Positions 1 through 5,701 of a stretch of 8,551 nt of DNA are shown piece after piece. A program made the translations under genes and the position numbers. Source of the DNA: Cellvibrionales bacterium (GTDB lineage Bacteria; Pseudomonadota; Gammaproteobacteria; Pseudomonadales; JAHEGP01); contig JAHEGP010000127.1 of the NCBI GenBank assembly GCA_024645065.1, forward strand, positions 1 to 8,551. Direction: 5' to 3'. The notes under the pieces are model-generated. The model did not search any database. It was not told where the DNA came from and was given only the letters and a program-made list of their open reading frames with translations. Position 1 is the stretch's first letter, and every line of letters begins with the position of its first letter.

Positions 1-171
1 CAACAAAATGACTAAAGTGCGCATCAGGTGAATCCTTGGGTCAGTTCAGCTTTTTATCGCCGGCAGAGCAGGGTAACCAGCCGCCGGCCATTGATTATTC
101 GTGGCAGCATTATCTGTTTAAATCGTGCGAGGGTCTATTGCCAGTGTGCTTTGCCCTGGAATAGTGTCGCT
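1..171. other. Non-coding or unassigned left edge
   Basis: I see no convincing gene here. The one open frame crossing this stretch on the plus strand reads into the opposite-strand metallophosphoesterase and resembles no family I know. Two GCCGGC blocks around 59-90 could pair on the minus strand downstream of the phosphoesterase gene, but no U-rich tract follows, so I do not call a terminator. Confidence 0.4.
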
Positions 172-909
172 TTAATCACTCAAGACAACGATTTTTTCGG
201 CCTCGAACCCGGTGTCCGTTTCATAGGGTAGGTAACCCCTTGGATTGCAGACAATCCGGGTGCGGGCGATGGTGTAGTCGAACGCGGTGTGGGTGTGGCC
301 ATGGACCCAGAGCGCAATGTCATTGTCTGCAATCATGGTGTCCAGGGCAGTAATGAACGCCGGGTTCAGATTGTTGCCCACATATTGCGGCGCAATCGAT
401 CGGGCGCTGGGTGCATGGTGGCTGATAATAATGTTACCGAGCCCATGGCTTCGGCCCAGTTGCGCGCGCAGCCACGCCAGGTTGCGTTGATGCAATTCCA
501 GAGAACGCTGGGCAGTAAACGGCTCGCCTTTGCTGCTGTGGATAGCGCGGAAGTCAGGCATATGGCGTTGGGCGACGGCCATAGCGCCGTGGCGATCGCC
601 GTCGATGGCAAAATCAGTCCACAAGGTGGTGCCGTGGAAACGGTATTGGCCGATATCCAGGCTATTTTGCTCGAGCAGGTGAACATGACTGCCCCGACAT
701 AAACGCCTCATCTTGACGATGAGTTCGGGACGGCTGTAGCCATAGAATTCATGATTGCCCGGTACGTAGATAACCGGAACGGTAAAGTTTTCAAGCGCCC
801 AGTGGATCCCGAATAGTCCGTTGTGGATATCCCCTGCGAGTAGCACGACATCTGCCGCTTCGGACTGTGGCCGCTCCATACCGCTCGCTTCGAGATGAAG
901 GTCAGACAT
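172..909 (-). CDS. Calcineurin-like metallophosphoesterase
   Basis: This is a predicted cytoplasmic two-metal phosphoesterase; its substrate is unknown. All motifs of the calcineurin-like fold are present in order, numbered from the ATG: SDLHLE (D3, H5), AGDIH (D27), GNHE (51-54), SHHAPS (H164, H165) and GHTH (204-207), with NPRGY near the C terminus. The 245-residue length suits a single-domain family member with no signal peptide or membrane segment. The only in-frame ATG/GTG/TTG is at 909, but it has no ribosome binding site and would start immediately before the first metal motif. In-frame upstream codons add I-K-L-Q-I, matching the usual beta strand before SDLH. A GGAGAG lies 6 nt before the ATC codon at 924, and an in-frame TGA lies at 948-946. 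True initiation may therefore be at ATC 924 (250 residues). It is divergent from the O-methyltransferase. Confidence 0.9.
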   Translation of the reverse strand: MSDLHLEASGMERPQSEAADVVLLAGDIHNGLFGIHWALENFTVPVIYVPGNHEFYGYSRPELIVKMRRLCRGSHVHLLEQNSLDIGQYRFHGTTLWTDFAIDGDRHGAMAVAQRHMPDFRAIHSSKGEPFTAQRSLELHQRNLAWLRAQLGRSHGLGNIIISHHAPSARSIAPQYVGNNLNPAFITALDTMIADNDIALWVHGHTHTAFDYTIARTRIVCNPRGYLPYETDTGFEAEKIVVLSD

Positions 910-1007
910 GATTTGTAGCTTGATGGGTGGCTCTCCGGCTTGTTCTCATTCGGGTGGGGTCAGTGTATCGTCTAATTCGAGTGAAACAATCACGGGAGAA
1001 TGAGGCA

Positions 1008-1667
1008 ATGTCAAAATTTACCCCGCTAACGGAATCGCTATACCGTTATCTATGGTCCAGTATCGACCGTGAGCCGGAACTGCTGCGCCAGTTGCGTCAC
1101 GAAACCGCTGAGCTACCCCTTGCCCGAATGCAGATTGCACCAGATCAGGGCCAGTTCATGGCATTGCTGGCGCAAATATCGGGCGCCCGCAACATACTGG
1201 AGATAGGCACGTTCACTGGTTACAGCGCTTTGGCCCTGGCTCTGGTTATGCCGATGGATGGTCGCATCGTCTGCTGTGATGTCTCTCGGGAATGGACCGA
1301 TATCGCGCGCCGCTACTGGGAGCAGGCCGAGGTGGGCGACAAAATACAGTTGCGACTGCAGCCTGCGCTACAAACCCTCGATGAGTTGCTGAGCGAGGAG
1401 GGAGAAGCCAGTTTCGATATGGCTTTCATCGATGCCGACAAGGAGAATTACCGGAACTATTTTGAAGGCTGCCTGAAGTTATTGCGGCCTGGCGGCCTGA
1501 TGCTGGTAGACAATGTATTGTGGGGGGGATCCGTTATCGATGACGACAAAAATGATGTCGACACCGTCGCCATCAGGGAGCTGAATGCGGCCTTGACCAA
1601 TGACCAGCGGATTGCATTGGCAATGCTGCCGGTCGGGGATGGTTTAACCCTGGCGGTTAAGCGCTGA
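1008..1667 (+). CDS. SAM-dependent O-methyltransferase, caffeoyl-CoA/catechol type
   Basis: A class I methyltransferase of the caffeoyl-CoA O-methyltransferase family (Methyltransf_3), which transfers methyl from S-adenosylmethionine to hydroxyl groups, usually catechols, with a divalent metal. In this 219-residue protein the SAM-binding loop is LEIGTFTGYS (64-73), the ribose-binding acidic residue is D91 in CCDVS, and the metal site is D142 in FIDADKENY plus D168-N169 in LVDNVLWGG. A GDG turn lies near the C terminus (211-212). Length and motif spacing are normal for bacterial members. I choose ATG 1008 because GGGAGA (994-999) sits 8 nt upstream and the family usually begins this close to the first helix. 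An in-frame GTG at 927 would add 27 unlike residues. It is cytoplasmic, with no signal peptide. It converges with the alpha/beta hydrolase; the 59-nt gap shows no clear terminator. The natural acceptor cannot be told. Confidence 0.93.
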   Translation: MSKFTPLTESLYRYLWSSIDREPELLRQLRHETAELPLARMQIAPDQGQFMALLAQISGARNILEIGTFTGYSALALALVMPMDGRIVCCDVSREWTDIARRYWEQAEVGDKIQLRLQPALQTLDELLSEEGEASFDMAFIDADKENYRNYFEGCLKLLRPGGLMLVDNVLWGGSVIDDDKNDVDTVAIRELNAALTNDQRIALAMLPVGDGLTLAVKR

Positions 1668-1726
1668 CCTGACAATCATCGATCAGGTGCACCGCCCCGG
1701 TTTGTCAGTAAAGCCCGGGCCCGCCG

Positions 1727-2953
1727 CTACTTGTCGAAACCGGTTTCCCGCAAAAAGCGCGCAATTTCCTTCAGGTATTTGCCCTGGTCGAGGTGAATCA
1801 CGTGATTGCCGGGAAACCAGTGAATACGGCATCGGTCCCAGTGATCCCAGAGCAGGCGCCCGTGCTTGGGCGGTGCGAGCCGGTCCCCCGCGCCCGCAAT
1901 CAGCATCAGGCGCTCCTTGGGTACCAATGGGGGATAGGTCAGGGGTGAGTGCGCCGCCAGCATATGCCGGGCCTCCCGAACGCTGGTATTGGTAGCCTTG
2001 AGGACGGCCTTGATCGGCAGGTTGAGGGGAAACCACTCCAGCACCAGATCTGGCAGGCTGACCAAAGGGACATTGGGAATAGCAAAATACAGGCGCTCCT
2101 CAACCGCTGCGAGTAAGGCCGAGGTATAGCCGCCAAGGCTGATACCCGTAACCCCGATCTTCTCGACACCCTGTGCTTCCAGGAAATCCATGAAAATACG
2201 GAAGTCATGCACGGCGTGGGCCATCGACTCATTGATGTGGGAGATGCCATGGGCAAACAAGCCATGGCCGCTGAACGGCGAGAGCCGGGACTGGCGTTTG
2301 CCATGATGGGGCAGGGTGTAGAGCAGGATGTCATAGCCCTGTTTGTAAAACCACGGCAGCGCAAAAAATAGTCGGTTCAACCAGTAGGGATCGGCCATAA
2401 AGCCGTGGATAACGCAAATTGTGGGTCTGGGGCCGTCGTCATGGCGCCAGTACTGGGCTACGGCCCGCATGTTTCGCTTATTGCGGGGGTAGCGTTCGCG
2501 CATACTGGGATTTACGGTTTTGAACGGGCTGTCAAAACTCAACAGTTCGCACTTGCCGTCCACTGGTTTGAAGCGGAACAGGCCGGCGGAGGACGATCTG
2601 ATCACGACCCGGGATGAATCTGGCCTTATAAAAAAAGCCGCTGGATCCCCCTTGTCCGCTTTACTTTTGTAAAACCCGGACATCGCAACATCCCGGATTA
2701 ACTGAACGGGATTGAAGCTTCCGGGCAGTGCCAGCGTACCAATGAGGCTGGCACCGGCGGTGCGTATCGCATAGTCGCCAGCTGCCGTGCTATCCACCAT
2801 CAGCTCGGTTCGCAGGTCCAGTTCAAAGTCATCGGGAAATTTATGGAAGCTGCTTTCCAGATTTTCCCACCAGGGCTTCTCCGGCATGATTCGGCGAGTG
2901 TGGCTGTAGGTTGCGTTGGCAACCCGTGAGACGGTCGAGGCAATATCCAGCAT
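1727..2953 (-). CDS. Alpha/beta hydrolase with long N-terminal extension
   Basis: A 408-residue serine hydrolase. The catalytic alpha/beta domain covers roughly residues 175-405. It has an oxyanion HGF motif (183-185), the nucleophile elbow GISLGG with S272, a likely acid D357 in AGAGDRLAPP, and a likely base H384 in PGNHVIH. The conserved stretch between oxyanion motif and elbow (WFYKQGYDILLYTLPHHG) resembles bacterial relatives of the ABHD18/DUF2048 group; this assignment is from memory and tentative. The first 170 residues match nothing I recognise, and there is no signal peptide. The substrate is unknown; an esterase or lipase-like role is inferred only from the fold. I choose ATG 2953 because AAGGTGG lies 8 nt upstream; the GTG at 2965 lies inside that ribosome binding site. 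It is a single-gene minus-strand unit, convergent with the methyltransferase. Confidence 0.85.
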   Translation of the reverse strand: MLDIASTVSRVANATYSHTRRIMPEKPWWENLESSFHKFPDDFELDLRTELMVDSTAAGDYAIRTAGASLIGTLALPGSFNPVQLIRDVAMSGFYKSKADKGDPAAFFIRPDSSRVVIRSSSAGLFRFKPVDGKCELLSFDSPFKTVNPSMRERYPRNKRNMRAVAQYWRHDDGPRPTICVIHGFMADPYWLNRLFFALPWFYKQGYDILLYTLPHHGKRQSRLSPFSGHGLFAHGISHINESMAHAVHDFRIFMDFLEAQGVEKIGVTGISLGGYTSALLAAVEERLYFAIPNVPLVSLPDLVLEWFPLNLPIKAVLKATNTSVREARHMLAAHSPLTYPPLVPKERLMLIAGAGDRLAPPKHGRLLWDHWDRCRIHWFPGNHVIHLDQGKYLKEIARFLRETGFDK

Positions 2954-3074
2954 AAGCTTTACCACCTTTTCAGGTTTTTTTATCGTACCTAGTGTATCGC
3001 AATTTGATGATGTGGTTACATGGCTTTTACCCGTTAATATTCAGGGGCTTATGACCAAGTAAGGCGCGATGCCG

Positions 3075-3086
3075 TGGCCGCGGCCA
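3075..3086. repeat. Perfect 12-bp GC palindrome
   Basis: TGGCCGCGGCCA is a perfect palindrome in the 225-bp gap between the hydrolase start and tRNA-Arg. It lies 39-50 bp upstream of the predicted -35 box of the tRNA promoter, so it could be a protein-binding site, but chance is also possible in GC-rich DNA. Confidence 0.3.
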
Positions 3087-3124
3087 TAGCCCTTGAACTG
3101 CTTTATTGCTAATCCATGCACCCA

Positions 3125-3153
3125 TGGACACCACTGCCACTAGCAGTTACCAT
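3125..3153 (+). promoter_or_regulatory. Candidate sigma-70 promoter for tRNA-Arg
   Basis: A -35 box TGGACA (3125-3130, five of six matches to consensus) is separated by exactly 17 bp from a -10-like TACCAT (3148-3153, four of six). It is followed by a GC-rich discriminator TGCGCCCG (3154-3161). A GC-rich discriminator is typical of stringently controlled stable-RNA promoters. Transcription would begin near 3160, giving a 5' leader of about 19 nt to be removed by RNase P. Position and spacing support the call; the -10 box is weak. Confidence 0.5.
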
Positions 3154-3178
3154 TGCGCCCGTTCGTGCAATACCCCAC

Positions 3179-3255
3179 GCGCCCGTAGCTCAGCCGGATA
3201 GAGTAGTGGCTTCCGAAGCCATTGGTCGCAGGTTCGAATCCTGCCGGGCGCGCCA
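3179..3255 (+). tRNA. tRNA-Arg (anticodon CCG)
   Basis: A complete 77-nt cloverleaf. The acceptor stem is GCGCCCG (3179-3185) with CGGGCGC (3245-3251), followed by discriminator G3252 and encoded CCA (3253-3255). The D stem is GCTC/GAGT (3188-3191, 3201-3204). The anticodon stem is GTGGC/GCCAT (3206-3210, 3218-3222) with loop TTCCGAA, giving anticodon CCG at 3213-3215, which reads CGG arginine codons. The T arm is GCAGG-TTCGAAT-CCTGC (3228-3244). A strong terminator begins at the terminal A of CCA, so this appears to be a single-tRNA transcript. Part of its 3' end (ATCCTGCCGGG, 3238-3248) recurs exactly at 3421-3431. Confidence 0.97.
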
Positions 3256-3298
3256 AAACCACAATGCCTGCCCCGTAAGGGGCGGGCATTGTGGTTTT
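3255..3298 (+). terminator. Rho-independent terminator of tRNA-Arg
   Basis: Positions 3255-3274 pair with 3279-3298 as a 20-bp stem. It has only one wobble (T3269 with G3284) and a GTAA loop, which is a GNRA tetraloop. The stem is flanked by four A on the left and four T on the right, so it could also stop transcription arriving from the other strand. It starts right at the tRNA 3' end. The U tract is short, but the stem is unusually long. Confidence 0.85.
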
Positions 3299-3305
3299 AC
3301 AGTGT

Positions 3306-3393
3306 CTGGACGGTGAGAATCTGCCGGTTCGACAAAGTCGCCCGCATGGCGACTTTGGACCAGGCGCTAAAGCGCCGCAGCCCCGTAGGGGTC
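3306..3393 (+). repeat. 88-nt structured repeat core, copy A
   Basis: Copy A starts CTGGACGGTGAGA and shares 33 of its first 35 bases with copy B. It can form three successive hairpins. The first pairs 3333-3342 with 3348-3357 as a perfect 10-bp stem. The second is GGCGC-TAAA-GCGCC (3363-3376). The third is CCCC-GTA-GGGG (3381-3391). A fourth hairpin follows just outside the shared core: TCGTT and CAGCC (3392-3402) pair with GGCTG and AACGA (3407-3417). GGTTCGA (3326-3332) matches the T-loop sequence of the upstream tRNA. It may be the mature part of a small RNA processed from read-through tRNA transcripts; that role is inference. Confidence 0.6.
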
Positions 3394-3478
3394 GTTACAG
3401 CCCTTAGGCTGAAACGATCCATCCTGCCGGGATGCTGCAATTTCCTGCGTCCCGCACGGGCATTTGGGTTTTGAAGGA

Positions 3479-3566
3479 CTGGACGGTGAGAGCCTGCCGG
3501 TTCGACAAAGTCGTCGCCACGGCGAGTCTGTGACAAGGCGCAAGTGCGCCGCAGCCCTGAAGGGTC
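3479..3566 (+). repeat. 88-nt structured repeat core, copy B
   Basis: The second copy is also exactly 88 nt. It keeps CTGGACGGTGAGA, CTGCCGGTTCGACAAAGTCG and the GCGCCGCAGCCC block. Hairpin 2 keeps its stem with a changed loop (GGCGC-AAGT-GCGCC, 3537-3550), and hairpin 3 is shortened but kept (CCC-TGAA-GGG, 3555-3564). Hairpin 1 is weakened to TCGC-CACG-GCGA (3514-3525). Substitutions that fall in loops while stems hold argue for selection on RNA structure. It lies 151 nt upstream of the aminotransferase start and could be in its leader if transcription reads through. Confidence 0.6.
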
Positions 3567-3716
3567 ATCCACGCTGGCCTTCTCCAAAATTCTCCAGGCT
3601 TCGGCAAAGAGTGCAACGGATTGCCGAACAGGGTGTTTGCGGATTGATTGGCGTTTGGCGGTACTGTGCCGGATAATGTTCACCCTGTTAATCGCGACCC
3701 GGTTTCGGAGTCCCTC

Positions 3717-4907
3717 ATGTTTGAAGACCTGCAAGCCCTGGCGCCAGACCCAATTCTTGGCCTGATGGCGGATTTTCGGGCTGATACTAATCATCGCAAG
3801 GTGGACCTGGGGGTTGGTATCTACAAGGATGCCGACGGCAACACGCCAGTGTTGGAGAGCGTCAAGGCGGCTGAGGCTTACTTGTTGCAGCGGCAATCGA
3901 GCAAGGCCTATATTGGTCCAGCGGGAAATCCCGAGTTTAACCACTTACTGCAGTCGTTGCTGCTGGGGGAGGGCCACCCGGTGGTGTCCTCCGGGCGGGC
4001 CGTTAGTATTCAGATGCCGGGCGGCTGCGGAGCTTTGCGGGCTGGAGCAGAGCTGATAAAGCGTGCCAGACCCGGTGCAACCCTGTGGGTCAGTGATCCA
4101 ACCTGGGCAAATCACATTCCCCTGCTTGGATCGGCCGGCCTGAAAATTGTCACCTACCCCTACTACTCGGTCGAGCAAAGCGCTATTCGCTTCGAGGCAA
4201 TGTTGCAGGCGCTGGAGCAGACTGATCCCGGCGATGTCGTGTTGTTGCACGGTTGTTGCCACAACCCGTGTGGCGCCGATCTGGATCCGGGGCAATGGGA
4301 AAAGGTCGCAGAATTGCTGCAGCGCCGCAAGGTTCTGCCTTTTATCGATGTCGCCTACCAGGGTTTCGGTGAGGGACTCGACGCCGATGTCGCGGGGCTG
4401 CGGCTGCTGGCGCAACGGCTTGGGGAAGTGCTGGTGGCCAGCTCCTGCTCGAAAAATTTCGGTCTTTACCGCGAACGAGCAGGGGGCTTGACGGTCATTG
4501 GCGAAACCCGGGCGCAAGTCGCCGCCGTGCACAGTCAAGTCTGCAATATCGTGCGCTCGCTCTGGTCGATGCCGCCTGACCATGGCGCCGCAGTGGTGGC
4601 AACGATTCTGGGCAGTGAAAACCTGCGATCCCAATGGCAATATGAGCTGGCCCGGATGCGGGATCGTATCAATGTGGTGCGCGCTCAATTGGTGGATGGC
4701 CTGACTATGGCGGGGGCGGGAGAATTTGGTTTTATAGCTCGACAACGTGGTATGTTTTCGTTCCTTGGCCTGGCTCCTGATCAGGTGGAGCAGCTGCGAC
4801 GGCAATTCAGCATTTACATGGTCGATTCCAGTCGTATCAACGTGGCCGGTATCAGCGCTGAAAACTGTGAATATGTCTGTGACGCAATCGCCAGTGTGTG
4901 CCGCTAA
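3717..4907 (+). CDS. Aspartate/aromatic amino acid aminotransferase (class I, PLP)
   Basis: A 396-residue fold-type I aminotransferase of the AspC/TyrB subgroup, transferring the amino group between aspartate or aromatic amino acids and 2-oxoglutarate in the cytoplasm. The Schiff-base lysine is K246 in SCSKNFGLY. PLP contacts include W130, N183 in HNPCG, D211 and Y214 in DVAYQGF, and R254 in YRERAG. The substrate-carboxylate arginine is R373 in SRINVAGIS. YIGPAGNPEF (65-74) and the start MFEDLQALAPDPILGL are hallmarks of this subgroup, and the length equals E. coli AspC. I choose ATG 3717 because GGAG (3707-3710) sits 6 nt upstream and the protein then begins like its relatives; an in-frame upstream start at 3648 would add 23 unlike residues. 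Aspartate and aromatic specificity cannot be separated from sequence alone, so I give no symbol. A GATAAT at 3672-3677 may be its -10 box. Confidence 0.95.
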   Translation: MFEDLQALAPDPILGLMADFRADTNHRKVDLGVGIYKDADGNTPVLESVKAAEAYLLQRQSSKAYIGPAGNPEFNHLLQSLLLGEGHPVVSSGRAVSIQMPGGCGALRAGAELIKRARPGATLWVSDPTWANHIPLLGSAGLKIVTYPYYSVEQSAIRFEAMLQALEQTDPGDVVLLHGCCHNPCGADLDPGQWEKVAELLQRRKVLPFIDVAYQGFGEGLDADVAGLRLLAQRLGEVLVASSCSKNFGLYRERAGGLTVIGETRAQVAAVHSQVCNIVRSLWSMPPDHGAAVVATILGSENLRSQWQYELARMRDRINVVRAQLVDGLTMAGAGEFGFIARQRGMFSFLGLAPDQVEQLRRQFSIYMVDSSRINVAGISAENCEYVCDAIASVCR

Positions 4908-4936
4908 CACGGTCCCTTGTCTGCCTCGAGGATATG

Positions 4937-4966
4937 GTTTCAGTCGATGGCATTAGTCGCTATAAT
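4937..4966 (+). promoter_or_regulatory. Candidate promoter of cytochrome c5 gene
   Basis: A perfect -10 hexamer TATAAT lies at 4961-4966, just after the aminotransferase stop. The best -35 at usable spacing is GTTTCA (4937-4942, 18 bp away), which is weak. Just downstream, CCTGCA-GA-TGCAGG (4975-4988) is a near-perfect dyad that could be a 5' leader hairpin or an operator. Confidence 0.5.
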
Positions 4967-5014
4967 CGGTGGCGCCTGCAGATGCAGGGACCGCAAAGTA
5001 ATGAGGGTATGATT

Positions 5015-5437
5015 GTGTCAAATTGGTGGAATCGTGTAATGGCCGGTCTGTTACTGCTTGCAGTAAACGTGACGGCAAACTCTGCATCGGACGAGGTTGC
5101 CGAGCGGATCAAGCCGGTAGGAAATGTCTGTATCGAGGGAGAGAAGTGCGACGCGGCGGTCGCCGTTGCTGCTACTGCCGCCAACAGCAGTGAGCCGCGC
5201 TCCGGCGAGGCAGTCTACAATACCGCCTGTACCGCTTGCCATAGCAGTGGCGCCGGTGGCGCACCGATAGTGGGTGATGCTGCGGCCTGGGTGGATCGGA
5301 TTGCACAGGGTAACGACACACTTTATACCCACGCTATCAAAGGCATTAACGCCATGCCCGCCATGGGGCTTTGCATGGATTGCAGCGAAGAGGAGATTAA
5401 AGTCGCCGTCGACTACATGGTCGCAGGCAGTCAGTAA
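5015..5437 (+). CDS. Cytochrome c5 family monoheme protein, periplasmic
   Basis: A small electron carrier of the cytochrome c5 type. From the GTG start the protein has 140 residues: a signal peptide (residues 1-24, hydrophobic GLLLLAVNV core, cleavage likely after ANSA), a linker to about 62, then one c-type domain. Heme attaches through C72 and C75 with H76 as axial ligand (CTACH). M114 or M117 in NAMPAMG is the likely sixth ligand. C120 and C123 in CMDC match the C-terminal cysteine pair typical of c5. A second pair, C39 and C45 in the linker, may form another disulfide. The GTG at 5015 is preferred because GAGGG (5003-5007) lies 7 nt upstream; the in-frame ATG at 5009 is only one base from that site. 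It has its own promoter element and terminator, so is probably monocistronic. The likely role is passing electrons to a terminal oxidase or reductase. Confidence 0.92.
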   Translation: MSNWWNRVMAGLLLLAVNVTANSASDEVAERIKPVGNVCIEGEKCDAAVAVAATAANSSEPRSGEAVYNTACTACHSSGAGGAPIVGDAAAWVDRIAQGNDTLYTHAIKGINAMPAMGLCMDCSEEEIKVAVDYMVAGSQ

Positions 5438-5451
5438 TCAGGTAGCCGAAG

Positions 5452-5490
5452 CTGGACAGGGCCGTTGGCCCTTTTTTTTGCTCTGTCCAG
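5452..5490 (+). terminator. Strong terminator after cytochrome c5, with nested outer repeat
   Basis: The inner hairpin GGGCC-GTT-GGCCC (5459-5471) is followed by eight T (5472-5479), a textbook intrinsic terminator 22 nt after the stop codon. An outer 8-bp inverted repeat, CTGGACAG (5452-5459) and CTGTCCAG (5483-5490), flanks the hairpin plus its T tract. Confidence 0.93.
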
Positions 5491-5606
5491 GGTCAGCCAT
5501 GAAATGGCGGCCCATGGTAAAGCCATAATGTCGGTGCAGGATTATTTTGAATGGGTCGATGTATACTCGGCCCAACGGCGGACTGCGACAGGGATTTTAA
5601 ATCGCA

Positions 5607-5629
5607 TGCAGCGGGATTGAGACGCTGCA
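5607..5629 (+). promoter_or_regulatory. Leader hairpin upstream of the retropepsin operon
   Basis: TGCAGCG (5607-5613) pairs perfectly with CGCTGCA (5623-5629) around a 9-nt loop. It lies between a TATACT -10-like element (5562-5567, no convincing -35) and the start at 5702, so it would be in the 5' leader if that element is used. No T tract follows directly, so I do not call a terminator. Function is unknown. Confidence 0.35.
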
Positions 5630-5701
5630 GGCAATAGGCTCGCGAAGGTCATGATACGATTTTTTTACCCTCAACGGGGTATACCAAACAGGGGATGTAA
5701 A

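Larger units (their letters stand above)
3238..3595 (+). repeat. Tandem duplication of the tRNA-Arg 3' flank (two diverged units)
   Basis: Unit 1 runs from 3238 to 3420 and unit 2 starts directly at 3421, ending near 3595. Both begin with ATCCTGCCGGG, which in unit 1 is the 3' end of tRNA-Arg. Both then contain a GC hairpin region ending in a T-rich run: 3255-3298 in unit 1 and a decayed form in unit 2, with CCCG-CA-CGGG at 3451-3460 and GGGTTTT following. Both end with an 88-nt structured core. Core-to-core offset is 173 nt and the tRNA-end offset is 183 nt, so small indels separate the copies. The arrangement resembles the repeats after E. coli tyrT, which also begin with part of the tRNA 3' end. 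No protein gene is evident from 3256 to 3716. From 3596 to 3716 there is only a GATAAT element (3672-3677) that could be a -10 box for the aminotransferase, without a good -35. Confidence 0.75.

Noticed and set aside
28..231. Small plus-strand open frame at the left edge
   Set aside because: No ribosome binding site or recognisable motif, and it ends inside the antisense metallophosphoesterase.
940..976. Promoter for the O-methyltransferase from TTGTTC (940-945) and TCTAAT (971-976)
   Set aside because: The spacer is 25 bp, far from the usual 16-18, so only an isolated -10-like element remains.
1668..1726. Possible bidirectional terminator between the convergent methyltransferase and hydrolase genes
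   Set aside because: GC-rich blocks (CCCCGG near 1695, CCCGGG near 1714) can pair only weakly, and no T or A tract lies beside them.
3297..3944. Long minus-strand open frame of 215 codons across the repeat region and aminotransferase start
   Set aside because: It runs antisense through the hairpin terminator, the structured repeats and the aminotransferase N terminus, has no family motifs, and the plus-strand enzyme is unmistakable.
3945..4910. Minus-strand open frame of 321 codons
   Set aside because: It is antisense to the aminotransferase, whose catalytic motifs are complete; the antisense product has no recognisable domain.
5548..5567. Promoter from TTGAAT (5548-5553) and TATACT (5562-5567) for the retropepsin operon
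   Set aside because: The spacer would be only 8 bp; at correct spacing the -35 region is poor, so I mention only the -10-like element.
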